NCBI RefSeq assembly: GCF_004216565.1
Contig: NZ_SGWV01000010.1
Location: forward strand, 62,001 to 126,000
From: Sphaerotilus mobilis
GTDB taxonomy: Bacteria > Pseudomonadota > Gammaproteobacteria > Burkholderiales > Burkholderiaceae_C
Direction of reading: 5' to 3'
Length of the DNA: 64,000 nt
Under the pieces are notes generated by a model, which saw only the letters and a list, made by a program, of their open reading frames with translations, was not told the DNA's origin and searched no databases. The translations under genes and the position numbers were made by a program. Shown here in pieces: positions 26,558 to 35,563 of this stretch; position 1 is the stretch's first letter; the number at the start of each line of letters is the position of its first letter.

Positions 26558-27643
26558 ATGACCCGCGTCTTCAACTTCAGCTCCGGACCCGCCGTCCTGC
26601 CCGAGAGCGTGCTGCGGCAGGCCGCCGAGGAGATGCTTGACTGGCACGGCTCGGGCATGTCGGTGATGGAGATGAGCCACCGCGGGCCGCAGTTCATGGC
26701 CATCCTGGACGAGGCCCAGTCGCTGTTCCGCGAGCTGCTGGGCGTGCCCGATGACTACCGCACGCTGTTCCTGCAGGGCGGCGCGATCGGCGAAATGGCG
26801 ATCGTGCCGATGAACCTGCTGGGCGCGAAGACCAGCATCGACTTCGTCAACACCGGCACCTGGTCGAGCAAGGCCATGAGCGAGGCCGGCCGCTATGCCC
26901 GCATCAACGAGGTGGCGAGTTCGGCGGCGACAGCGTTCGACCGCATCCCGGCCTTCGAGACCTGGCGGCTGGACCCGGATGCGGCCTATGTGCACATCTG
27001 CTCGAACGAGACCATCGGTGGCGTCGAATACCACTGGACGCCCGACACCGGCGACGTGCCGCTGGTGGCCGATGTCTCCAGCAACATCCTGTCGGCCCCG
27101 CTGGACGTGACGAAGTTCGGCCTGCTCTACGGCGGTGCGCAGAAGAACGTCGGCCCGGCCGGCCTGACGCTGGTGGTGGTGCGCGACGACCTGCTCGGCC
27201 GGGCCCTGCCGATCACGCCCTGCGCCTTCGACTTCGCCCAGCAGTCCGACAACGGCTCGATGCTCAACACCCCGCCGACCTATGCGATCTACATCGCCGG
27301 CCTGGTGTTCCGCTGGCTCAAGGCCCAAGGCGGCCTGGTCGCCATCGAGGCGCTCAACCTCCGCAAGGCCGGCCTGCTCTACGACACCATCGACGCCAGT
27401 GGCGGCTTCTACGTCAACCCGGTGGCGGTGGCGGACCGCTCGCTGATGAACGTGCCCTTCCGCCTGCCGGACGCGCGCCTGGACGCGCCCTTCCTGGCCG
27501 AGGCCGAGGCGCTCGGCATGGTCCAGCTCAAGGGCCATCGCTCGGTCGGCGGCATGCGCGCGTCGATCTACAACGCGATGCCGGTCGAGGGCGTGCAGCG
27601 CCTGGTCGATCACATGCTGGACTTTGCCCGTCGCCATGGTTGA
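26558..27643 (+). CDS. serC: Phosphoserine aminotransferase SerC
   Basis: A 361-residue PLP-dependent class V aminotransferase. It converts 3-phosphohydroxypyruvate plus glutamate to phosphoserine in serine synthesis, and also serves pyridoxal phosphate synthesis. It opens with the family motif VFNFSSGPAVLPESVL. The substrate and cofactor loops are MEMSHRG and LQGGA, and the PLP-binding Lys196 lies in YGGAQKNVGPAG. NTPPTYAIY and the C-terminal GHRSVGGMRASIYNAM complete the signature. The start is fixed by ATCAGGAGAG. It is the first gene before the substrate-binding protein/c-di-GMP trio, with 17 bases to the next ATG, so it may lead that operon. Confidence 0.97.
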   Translation: MTRVFNFSSGPAVLPESVLRQAAEEMLDWHGSGMSVMEMSHRGPQFMAILDEAQSLFRELLGVPDDYRTLFLQGGAIGEMAIVPMNLLGAKTSIDFVNTGTWSSKAMSEAGRYARINEVASSAATAFDRIPAFETWRLDPDAAYVHICSNETIGGVEYHWTPDTGDVPLVADVSSNILSAPLDVTKFGLLYGGAQKNVGPAGLTLVVVRDDLLGRALPITPCAFDFAQQSDNGSMLNTPPTYAIYIAGLVFRWLKAQGGLVAIEALNLRKAGLLYDTIDASGGFYVNPVAVADRSLMNVPFRLPDARLDAPFLAEAEALGMVQLKGHRSVGGMRASIYNAMPVEGVQRLVDHMLDFARRHG

Positions 27644-27660
27644 CGCGTCCTGAAGACCCC

Positions 27661-28665
27661 ATGCCCTTGCCCACCAGCCAAGCCGTCGACGATCCCGCGC
27701 GCCGCCACTGGCTGGGCCGTGGCCTGGGCGCCGCCGCCGGGCTGCTGGCGCTGCCGGGCCTGAGTGGCTGCAGCCGCCCGGAGCCGCTGCTGCGGGTGGC
27801 CAGCAACAACTGGCCCGGCTATGCGCTGATGCATGCGGCGCAGGCGCTCGGGCGCTTCGACCCGACGCGCCTGCGGCTGATCGAGATGCCCTCGTCGTCG
27901 GACGTGGTGCAGTCGCTCGCCGCCGGGACGGTCGAGGCCGGCGCGCTGACGCTCGATGAGCTGCTGGCCGCCCGCGCCGACGGACTGGACCTGGTCGCCG
28001 TGCTGGTGTTCGACGAGTCTCGCGGCGGTGATGCGGTGGTGGCGCGACCGATGGTGCGTGACCTCACCGACCTGGCCGGACGACGCATCGGCGTCGAGCA
28101 GAGCGCCGTGGGCGCGCTGGTGCTGCACGCCACCTTGCGCAGCGCCGGGCTGCGGCTGGATCAGGTCCGGCCGGTCGTGATGACCGTGGCCGAGCATGTG
28201 CAGGCCTGGCGCGAAGGGCTGGTCGACGCGCTCGTGAGCTTCGAGCCGGTGGTCAGTCAGGTGATGGCACTCGGCGGCAAGCGCCTGTTCGACAGCCGCT
28301 CCATGCCCGGCGCGATCGTCGACGTGCTGGCCGTGCCACGACCGGTCCTGGCCCAGCACCCGCGCGGTCTGCGCCAGATCGCGGCGGCGCACTTCGAGAT
28401 GCTGGCCCTGTGGCAGCAGGACCCGCAAAGGCTGCTGCCGCTGCTGGGCGAACAGCTTGGCCTCGGACCCGAAGCCGTGCGACAGGCCTTCGAAGGCCTG
28501 TACCTGCCGGACCTGGCGCTCAACCGCGACTGGCTGACGGGCGAGACACCGAAGTTGACGGCCAGCGCCAGCGCCCTGGTCGAGGTCATGCAGATCGGGC
28601 ACATGCTGCCGCGCCCGCCTGCGCTGGCGGGCCTGGCCAGCGGCCTGGCACTGGAACCCAGATGA
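27661..28665 (+). CDS. Substrate-binding lipoprotein (ABC-type SBP, no transporter nearby)
   Basis: A 334-residue periplasmic binding protein of the NMT1/ThiY/SsuA-like type. A lipoprotein signal with arginines before it (ARRHWLGRGLG) ends in LSGC near residue 38, so it should be tethered to a membrane. The mature part has LLRVASNNWPGYALMHAA, VVQSLAAGTVEAGALTLDE and GVEQSAVGALVLHATL, typical of two-lobed solute receptors. No permease or ATPase gene is adjacent. Its TGA overlaps the next gene's ATG (ATGA), linking it to a HAMP/PAS sensor and a GGDEF-EAL protein. I infer a sensing rather than an uptake role. The ligand is unknown. Confidence 0.88.
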   Translation: MPLPTSQAVDDPARRHWLGRGLGAAAGLLALPGLSGCSRPEPLLRVASNNWPGYALMHAAQALGRFDPTRLRLIEMPSSSDVVQSLAAGTVEAGALTLDELLAARADGLDLVAVLVFDESRGGDAVVARPMVRDLTDLAGRRIGVEQSAVGALVLHATLRSAGLRLDQVRPVVMTVAEHVQAWREGLVDALVSFEPVVSQVMALGGKRLFDSRSMPGAIVDVLAVPRPVLAQHPRGLRQIAAAHFEMLALWQQDPQRLLPLLGEQLGLGPEAVRQAFEGLYLPDLALNRDWLTGETPKLTASASALVEVMQIGHMLPRPPALAGLASGLALEPR

Positions 28666-30413
28666 GCGCCACCTTGCGCCACGTCTTCCGGCTGCCCTTG
28701 CGCATCACCCTGCCGCTGGTGGTCGCACTCGTGTTGCTGGTCACCACAACGGCCAGCCTCGTCAGTGCCTGGCAACGGTCGATCGAACGACTGAGCGCGA
28801 CGTCGGAGATGCTGCTGCACACCGAGATGCACCGGCTGATCCGCCTCGACAGCGATGCCGAGGACCTGCACGACCGCCGCCCCACGGACCACGTCTGGCG
28901 CGAGATCAGCCACCTGGCGACCCGGCCACTGGTGCGCGAGGTGGCGTTGATCGACCCCGACGGCAAGGTCCGTCAGGCCCACCGGCGCAACTGGACCGGC
29001 CAGCCGGCCGCAGCGGTGATCGACGGCTGGCAGCCCGAATGGCTCGCCCGCGGCCTGGCCACGCGCCAACCCATCGTGCTGACCAGCCGCGACGGCGAAC
29101 GCATGACGGGTCTGCAGAGCTACCAGCGCCGTGCCCTGGACCCGAACCAGCCTCGGCAACTGGCGACGTCGCTGGTCTACGTGCGCACCGATCTGCGGTC
29201 GGCCCGACAGGAACTGGCGGTCAGCGAATTCCGCGAGCGCCTGCCCGAACTCGTCGCCCAGGTGGTGTTGATCCTGCTGGTGGGCGGGCTGGTCCACGCC
29301 GGTCTGGCGCGGCCGCTGAACCGGCTGGAGCAGACCAGCGCCCGCTGGGCCCGAGGCGATCTGAGCCTGCACGCCTCGGAACAAGGTCCGGCCGAGATCG
29401 CCCGGCTGGCCGCGTCGTTCAACCAGATGGTCGACACCCTGCGCCGGCATCGCGACGACCTCATCGCCAGCGAGGACCGGCTCTCCACCGTGCTCTATTC
29501 GACCGGCGACGCGCTGCTGGCCACCGATGCGCAACACCGCATCACGCTGCTGAACCCGACGGCCGAGGCGTTGACCGGCTGGCGCGAGTTCGAGGCCTGT
29601 GGCCGGCCGGTCGCCGAGGTCTTCCGGATTGAACATGCGCAGACCGGCGAACCGGCGGAGATTCCCGTCCAGCGTGTGCTCGACAGCGGCCTGGTGGTCG
29701 GTCTGGCCAACCACACCGTGCTGGTCTCGCGTCAGGGCCGTCGCACCCACATCGCCGACAGCGCCGCGCCGCTGCGCAACGCCAGCGGCGACCTGCGCGG
29801 CGTGGTGATCGTGTTCCGCGACGTGACCGAGTCCTACCGGCTCGAACAGGCCCTGGCCGAGAGCGAACTGCATTACCGGGCGCTGGCCAATGCCGGCCAT
29901 GCCCTGATCCTCACCACCGACCTCGACGGCCGCAGCCTCTGGAGCAACGAGCCCTGGCTGACCTGGACCGGCCAGACCGAGGCCAGCCGCGGCGAGGTCG
30001 ACTGGCTGTCGCTGGTCCACCCGGAAGACCTGGACGCAGCCTGGATGGACTGGCGCCGCGCCATTGCCCAGCACGCCCCTTTCGAGCAGAGCCTGCGCCT
30101 GCGCCGGGCCGATGGCAGCCATGCCTGGGTGCGGGTCAAGGCGGTCCCCCGGCTCGGGGCTGACGGGCGATTCCAGGGCCATGTGCTGCAGGCCATCGAC
30201 ACCAGCCACGAGCGCGAGGCCGACCAGCGCCTGGCGTCCCAGGTCGACGAATTGCGGCGCTGGCAGACCGGGGTGATCGGGCGCGAGGAACGCATCGCGG
30301 CCTTGAAGGCCGAGGTCAACGACTTGCTCCAGCAACTGGGACGCCCCGACCGCTACGAGACCGGCGCGAGGGTGACGGTGTCCAACCCGAACGAATCCGA
30401 CAGGAACCCGTGA
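28662..30413 (+). CDS. HAMP-PAS-PAS membrane sensor with no output domain
   Basis: A 583-residue sensor. The order is membrane helix (about 13-36), periplasmic domain (about 37-194), second helix (about 196-217), HAMP (about 215-268), PAS (about 272-390), PAS (about 400-518), and a coiled coil ending ERIAALKAEVNDLLQQLGRP. That last motif normally bridges a PAS domain to a kinase or GGDEF domain, yet here the protein stops about 20 residues later. No histidine kinase, GGDEF, EAL or MCP module is present. It shares a four-base overlap with the binding-protein gene upstream and with the GGDEF-EAL gene downstream. It probably relays the ligand signal by direct contact. Confidence 0.9.
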   Translation: MSATLRHVFRLPLRITLPLVVALVLLVTTTASLVSAWQRSIERLSATSEMLLHTEMHRLIRLDSDAEDLHDRRPTDHVWREISHLATRPLVREVALIDPDGKVRQAHRRNWTGQPAAAVIDGWQPEWLARGLATRQPIVLTSRDGERMTGLQSYQRRALDPNQPRQLATSLVYVRTDLRSARQELAVSEFRERLPELVAQVVLILLVGGLVHAGLARPLNRLEQTSARWARGDLSLHASEQGPAEIARLAASFNQMVDTLRRHRDDLIASEDRLSTVLYSTGDALLATDAQHRITLLNPTAEALTGWREFEACGRPVAEVFRIEHAQTGEPAEIPVQRVLDSGLVVGLANHTVLVSRQGRRTHIADSAAPLRNASGDLRGVVIVFRDVTESYRLEQALAESELHYRALANAGHALILTTDLDGRSLWSNEPWLTWTGQTEASRGEVDWLSLVHPEDLDAAWMDWRRAIAQHAPFEQSLRLRRADGSHAWVRVKAVPRLGADGRFQGHVLQAIDTSHEREADQRLASQVDELRRWQTGVIGREERIAALKAEVNDLLQQLGRPDRYETGARVTVSNPNESDRNP

Positions 30414-33400
30414 GCGATCCGGCCCGTGCAGCGGCAGGCGCCGCCCTCGTCTTCGCGACCAGCCTCGGCATCGCCGCACTGGGCGTCACCGACCCGAACG
30501 ACATCGCGCTGTCGGCATGGCTGCAGGCTGTGGCGGCGGGGCTGCTGGCAGGCGTGCTGATCCTGCTGGCCCTGCACGGGCGACAGCAGGCCCGCGACGA
30601 TCAGGCGCGGCAGCGCGAACTGATCGAGATGGCCGACGTCGGCATGAGCCTGACCGAGTCCGATGGCCGACTCGCTCAGGTCAACCGGCGCTACGCAGAA
30701 ATCGTCGGGCGCAGCGTCGAGCAGCTGCTGACGCTGCGCTTCCAGGACCTGACCCACCCTGACGACCTGGACAGCGACCTGACCCAGATGGCCGAACTGC
30801 TGGCCCGCCAGATTCCCTACTACCGGATGCAGAAGCGCTACCTGCGACTGGACGGCAGCTCGGTGTGGGTCCTGCTCACGGTCACGCTGGCCCAGTCGAG
30901 CGGGCGCGCGTCCGGCCTCGCCCGTCGCGTGATGCGCGACGAACCACCGCGTTTCATCTCGACGATCCAGGACATCAGCGAGCTGCGTCAGACCCAGGAC
31001 GCGCTGCAGCACCAGCGCACCCAGCTCGAACAGGTCATCCGCGGCATTCCCGACTGCCTGACGATGCGCGACATCGACGGCCGCTACCAGCTCGTCAACC
31101 CCGCCGCCGAGCGGCTGATCGGGCGGCCGGCGGCCGAGATCCTCGGCAAGCGCGCCGAGGAGGTCTATCGGCACGGCGTCATGGCCGAGACACCCGAGAT
31201 CGACCGGCGCGTGATCGACCGTGGCGAGCCGGTCCGGCACGAGGCCCGCCTGAGCGGCGACAACGGCGCGCTGGCCACGATCGACCTGGTGATCTCGCCG
31301 CTGGTCGGACCCGATCAGCGGCCCTACGGTGTCATCTCGGTGGGCCGCGATGTCACCCATGAGCGCCACAACCTGCGCCTGCTCGAACAGGCCAGCCATC
31401 GCAACCGCGAACTGCTGACGGAGGCCGAACGGTCGCGCCTGGCCCTGTTGTCGTTGCTCGAAGACCAGCGCGATGCACAGGCGGCCCTGAGCGCCAGCGA
31501 AGCCCGGCTGCGCGCCGTCGTCGCGGCATTGCCCGACCTGATCTTCCTGTTCGATGCCCAGACCCGCCTGATCGACATCTGGAGCAGCAGCGACGACAAC
31601 CTGCTCGGACCGCGCGAAGCCTTCATCGGCCAGCGGCTGAGCGAGTTCCTGCCGCACGCGTTGGCCGCGCTGGCCACAGAGGAGATCCGCGCGGCGCTGG
31701 AACACGGCAAGGGCCAGCCCTTCGAGTACAGCCTGACGCTGCCCGCCGGTGAACGCTGGTACGAGATGCGCACGGCCCGGGTCGGCCACGACGTGGCCCT
31801 GGGTGTCGCACGCGACATCACCCGTGAACGCGAGGCTCGGCAGGCCCAGCGACGCACCGAGGACAACCTGCTGCTGGCCGTCGAAGGGACCGGCGATGGC
31901 CTGTGGGACTGGGACCTCATCAGCGACAACGTCGGCTATTCGGTGGCCTTCGAGCGGCTGCTGCGCTACGAAGGTCAGACGCCGTTCTCGGCCCGCTTCC
32001 TGTTCCGCGACCGGCTGCACCCGGACGACCGCGAGCGCTGCGTGAACGCCGTGCGCGACGCGATCAAACAAGGCATCCGCTTCGACGCCACCTACCGGCT
32101 CATGTGCTTCGACGGCGAATACCGCTGGTTCCAGGGCCGCGGCATGTGCCACCGAGCCCCGGACGGCCAGCCGCTGCGCTTCTCCGGCGTCCTGTCGGAC
32201 CTGTCTGACCGTTTGCGCGACGAGGAGCGGCTGCGCCTGGCCGCGCAAGTCCTCGACAGCACGCAAGAGGGCGTCATGATCACCAACGCCCAGCGCCGCA
32301 TCGTCTCGGTCAACCGTGCCTTCACCACGCTGCTGGGCTACACCGAGGCCGAGGTGCTGGGCCGCACGCCGCGCATGCTCAGCTCCGGTCGCCACGAGGC
32401 CGCCTTCTACGACGCGATCTGGGCCGAGCTGGACCAGACCGGCCAGTGGAAGGGCGAGATCTGGAACCGTCGCAAGGACGGCGAACTGATGCCCGAGCTG
32501 CTGTCGATCAGCGCGGTGCACGACATCACCGGCGCGATCTCGCACTATGTGGGCGTGTTCGCCGACATCTCGCGCATGAAGGACTCCGAGGCCCGGCTCG
32601 AATTCCTGGCCCACCACGACCCGTTGACCCGCCTGCCCAACCGCCTGCTGTTCAACCAGCAGATGGAACAGGCGCTGCATCAGGCCCAGCGCGAGCACCG
32701 TCGCCTGGCCGTGTTGCTGCTGGACCTGGACCGCTTCAAGGACATCAACGACAGCTACGGCCACCTCGCCGGTGACGAGCTGCTGCAGCACGTCGCACAG
32801 CGCCTGACCGGTCGGCTGCGCCAGTCCGACACCCTGGCCCGGCTGGGTGGCGACGAGTTCGCCCTGCTGATGCACGACCTGCGTTACGACGACGACGCCG
32901 CCCGGCTGGCAAGCGAGCTGCTGGGCGCGCTGTCGCAGCCCTGGCGCAGCAGCGACGGCGTGGAGGTCAACGTCGGCGTCAGCATCGGCATCTGCATCTA
33001 CCCGGACCACGGCCAGACCTCGCAGGCGCTGCTGCAGGGTGCGGATGCGGCGCTCTACCGCGCCAAGGGCGACGGTCGCGGTGTCTACCGCTACTACGCC
33101 GATGAGATGACCCAGTCCGCCCGCGAGCGCCTGCACCTGGAGACCCGGCTGCGCCGCGCGCTGGTCGACGACCAGCTGGTGCTGCACTACCAGCCTCAGG
33201 TCGAGCTGCAGACCGGGCGCATCGTCGGCGCCGAGGCGCTGGTGCGCTGGATGGACCCGGAACACGGCCTGATCCCGCCCGGTCGCTTCATCCCGGTGGC
33301 CGAGACCACCGGCCTGATCGGCGACATCGGCGCCTGGGTGCTGGCCGAGGCCTGCCGGCAGGGCAAGGCCTGGCTGGACGAGGGCCTGCCGCCGCTGACG

Positions 33401-33934
33401 CTGGCGGTCAACGTCTCACCGCGCCAGTTCCGCCATGCCGACCTGGCCGCCCAGGTCATGCAGACCCTGATCGAGACCGGTCTGCCGGCCGAGCAGCTGG
33501 AGCTGGAGCTGACCGAAGGCGCGCTGATGGAGCGCGAGCAGGAGGCGCTCGACGTCCTGCAGCGCCTGCGTGCGATCGGCGTGGGCGTCGCCATCGACGA
33601 CTTCGGCACCGGCTATTCCTCGCTGGCCTACCTCAAGCGCTTCCCGCTGGACGTGCTCAAGATCGACCGCAGCTTCATCGCCGACATCCCCAACGACCCG
33701 GACGACATGGAGATCGCCGCAGCCGTCATCGCCATGGGTCACAGCCTGGGCATCCGCGTGCTGGCCGAAGGCGTCGAGACGGTCGACCAGCTGGCCTTCC
33801 TGCGCTTCAAGCACTGCGACCGCTACCAGGGTTTCCTGTGCAGCCGCCCGGTCCCGCCCGATGAGTTCGCGGCCCTGCTGCGCGCGCAGATCACCCGGGC
33901 CGACAACGAGGACCCTCAGCCCTTCGACGCGTAG
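30410..33934 (+). CDS. Multi-PAS diguanylate cyclase/phosphodiesterase (GGDEF-EAL)
   Basis: A 1174-residue c-di-GMP enzyme. It has two N-terminal membrane helices (about 8-28 and 37-58) and about five PAS domains (about 65-190, 205-330, 360-475, 485-600, 605-725). The GGDEF domain (about 735-895) has an intact GGDEF and, five residues before it, the RQSD inhibitory I-site. The EAL domain (about 910-1160) has GAEALVRW, NVSPRQF, ELTEGALM, IDDFGTGYSSL, KIDRSF and AEGVET, so both halves look catalytically competent. It starts at a GTG overlapping the previous stop (GTGA). The balance of synthesis and hydrolysis presumably depends on the sensor encoded upstream. Its last 19 bases overlap the flippase gene on the other strand. 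Confidence 0.95.
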   Translation: MSDPARAAAGAALVFATSLGIAALGVTDPNDIALSAWLQAVAAGLLAGVLILLALHGRQQARDDQARQRELIEMADVGMSLTESDGRLAQVNRRYAEIVGRSVEQLLTLRFQDLTHPDDLDSDLTQMAELLARQIPYYRMQKRYLRLDGSSVWVLLTVTLAQSSGRASGLARRVMRDEPPRFISTIQDISELRQTQDALQHQRTQLEQVIRGIPDCLTMRDIDGRYQLVNPAAERLIGRPAAEILGKRAEEVYRHGVMAETPEIDRRVIDRGEPVRHEARLSGDNGALATIDLVISPLVGPDQRPYGVISVGRDVTHERHNLRLLEQASHRNRELLTEAERSRLALLSLLEDQRDAQAALSASEARLRAVVAALPDLIFLFDAQTRLIDIWSSSDDNLLGPREAFIGQRLSEFLPHALAALATEEIRAALEHGKGQPFEYSLTLPAGERWYEMRTARVGHDVALGVARDITREREARQAQRRTEDNLLLAVEGTGDGLWDWDLISDNVGYSVAFERLLRYEGQTPFSARFLFRDRLHPDDRERCVNAVRDAIKQGIRFDATYRLMCFDGEYRWFQGRGMCHRAPDGQPLRFSGVLSDLSDRLRDEERLRLAAQVLDSTQEGVMITNAQRRIVSVNRAFTTLLGYTEAEVLGRTPRMLSSGRHEAAFYDAIWAELDQTGQWKGEIWNRRKDGELMPELLSISAVHDITGAISHYVGVFADISRMKDSEARLEFLAHHDPLTRLPNRLLFNQQMEQALHQAQREHRRLAVLLLDLDRFKDINDSYGHLAGDELLQHVAQRLTGRLRQSDTLARLGGDEFALLMHDLRYDDDAARLASELLGALSQPWRSSDGVEVNVGVSIGICIYPDHGQTSQALLQGADAALYRAKGDGRGVYRYYADEMTQSARERLHLETRLRRALVDDQLVLHYQPQVELQTGRIVGAEALVRWMDPEHGLIPPGRFIPVAETTGLIGDIGAWVLAEACRQGKAWLDEGLPPLTLAVNVSPRQFRHADLAAQVMQTLIETGLPAEQLELELTEGALMEREQEALDVLQRLRAIGVGVAIDDFGTGYSSLAYLKRFPLDVLKIDRSFIADIPNDPDDMEIAAAVIAMGHSLGIRVLAEGVETVDQLAFLRFKHCDRYQGFLCSRPVPPDEFAALLRAQITRADNEDPQPFDA

Positions 33935-35523
33935 CGTTGCAAGGCCAACACGCGGCGGCCGATGGGGCCGAAGCGGCGGGTCTGATCGGCCAGGAAGGCC
34001 AGGTCCTCGGCGCTCCACGCACGCACCCAGAAGGTCGCGGCGATGTAGAGGGCGATGAAGGCGGCACCGGCGATGAAGGGCGCGAGCAGGCCGCCGATCC
34101 AGATCGTCGGCACCGCAAGCAGGCCAGCCGACAGCAGCGCGGCGACGCTCAGGCGCAGCATCGGACCGGTCGGGATCGTCATGCCACCGACCTTCGCGGC
34201 CACCACCAGCCAGGCGATGTGGATCACCACCGCGCTGGCACCGTAGGCCAGCAGCGCACCGTTCAGGCCATGGCGGGGCACCAGCCACCAGGCGGCGGCG
34301 CCGAACAGCAGCACCGAGCCGCCGGTCACCGCCGTGCGCACACGCTGGCGGTCGGTGGTCGACAGCAGCGTGGCCAGCACACCGGCGGGCAGCGTCAGGC
34401 CGCCCAGCACGACCAGGACCTGGAAGGACAGCACCGCCTCGGCATAGCGCGCGCCATAGAGCGTCAGCACCAGCGGCTCGGCCCAGAACAGGCCGACACC
34501 GGCCAGCAGCAGGCCGAAGGCATGGAAGACCCGCACCGCGTTGGCACCGATGCGCTGCGTGCGCTCCTGGCCGCCCTCGCCGTAGCCGTGCGACATCAGC
34601 GGCATCAGCACCGAGTTCAGGCCGGACGACAGCAGCTCGATGCCGCCGCGCGTCAGCGACATCGCCACGCTGAAGTAGCCCACCGCGTCGGCGCCGACAT
34701 GCTGGTTCAGGAAGGGCACCATCATCGACGGGCCGTAGAGCACGGCCATCAGCGTCAGCAGCGCCGTCCAGAGGTAGTGGTTGTTGACCCGCGCGGCCAG
34801 GCCGGGGTCGAGCGGCTGGGGCGCGAGCGGCCGCCTGACGCGGTCCTTCATGCGCGAGAGCATCAGCGGGTGGACCAGGTTGCTCAGCACGAACAGCGCG
34901 AGGAAGGCGTCCAGGTCGGCATCGACCAGCATCAGCGCGACGATGCAGGCGGCGTTGACCAGGCTCAGCACCGACATGGTCTTGGCCTCGATGCCGAAGC
35001 GGCCGTGGCCCTTGGCCATCGAGATGCCGAACAGGTACCAGGCCTTGGGCACCGAGGCGCAGGCGACGATCAGCCAGACGCTGCCCAGGTGGCCTTCCCA
35101 GCCGGCCGGCTGCAACAGCGGCAGGGCCAGCGCCAGCAGCGCGGCCACCACGACGATCGAGCCCCACTGACGTCGCCAGAACCAGCGGTGCAGGCTGGCC
35201 ACGCCCACCGGATCGCCGCGCCCGAGGGACTCGGAGACGTAGCGGATCGAGGTCGTCGTCAGGCCGTTGTTCATGAACATGACCACCAGCCCGCCCAGCC
35301 ACACCAGGTAGGCATAGCGGCCATAGTCGGCCGGGCCGAGCGCACGGGCGATCAGCAAGCTGCCGATCAGGCCGGCGGCATAGGCGACATAGGTCGAGCC
35401 GGTCACCATCAGCGCGGCACGCAGCGCGGCGGCGGCGCCAAAGCCCTTGTGGGCAGGGGCGGGTGCGGGTGCGGGTGCGGGTGCGGGTGCGGGTGCGGGT
35501 GCGGAAGTCGGGGTGGCGCTCAT
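33916..35523 (-). CDS. Polysaccharide flippase (Wzx/oligosaccharide translocase family)
   Basis: An about 535-residue MATE/MOP-superfamily membrane protein with 12-14 predicted helices. It begins with the family-type segment VAYAAGLIGSLLIARALGPADYGRYAYLVWL, shown here only in part as LLIARALGPADYGRYAY. It flips lipid-linked oligosaccharide across the inner membrane for exopolysaccharide or O-antigen assembly. The N-terminus has an Ala-Pro repeat (about residues 6-21) encoded by a hexanucleotide microsatellite. A second ATG 18 codons upstream would overlap the deacetylase gene stop and is a real alternative. It is last in a minus-strand operon and overlaps the GGDEF-EAL gene tail to tail. Confidence 0.9.
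   Translation of the reverse strand: MSATPTSAPAPAPAPAPAPAPAPAHKGFGAAAALRAALMVTGSTYVAYAAGLIGSLLIARALGPADYGRYAYLVWLGGLVVMFMNNGLTTTSIRYVSESLGRGDPVGVASLHRWFWRRQWGSIVVVAALLALALPLLQPAGWEGHLGSVWLIVACASVPKAWYLFGISMAKGHGRFGIEAKTMSVLSLVNAACIVALMLVDADLDAFLALFVLSNLVHPLMLSRMKDRVRRPLAPQPLDPGLAARVNNHYLWTALLTLMAVLYGPSMMVPFLNQHVGADAVGYFSVAMSLTRGGIELLSSGLNSVLMPLMSHGYGEGGQERTQRIGANAVRVFHAFGLLLAGVGLFWAEPLVLTLYGARYAEAVLSFQVLVVLGGLTLPAGVLATLLSTTDRQRVRTAVTGGSVLLFGAAAWWLVPRHGLNGALLAYGASAVVIHIAWLVVAAKVGGMTIPTGPMLRLSVAALLSAGLLAVPTIWIGGLLAPFIAGAAFIALYIAATFWVRAWSAEDLAFLADQTRRFGPIGRRVLALQRYASKG
35461..35502. repeat. Hexanucleotide microsatellite (GGGTGC)7
   Basis: Seven uninterrupted GGGTGC units lie near the 5' end of the flippase gene, where the minus strand encodes (Ala-Pro)n. 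The six-base period keeps the frame, so slippage would change only the length of the AP tract before the first membrane helix. Confidence 0.92.
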
Positions 35524-35563
35524 CGGACGGTGTTCCAGGGGCGGGCCGGCAGGGGCCGCCGGA

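Noticed and set aside
30353-33265. A 970-codon minus-strand open frame opposite the GGDEF-EAL gene
   Set aside because: The sense strand encodes PAS, GGDEF and EAL motifs in order; the opposite frame is Gln/Val/Ala/Gly-rich without motifs.
35461-35502. Phase-variation on/off switch of the flippase
   Set aside because: The repeat period is six bases, so gain or loss of units does not shift the frame.
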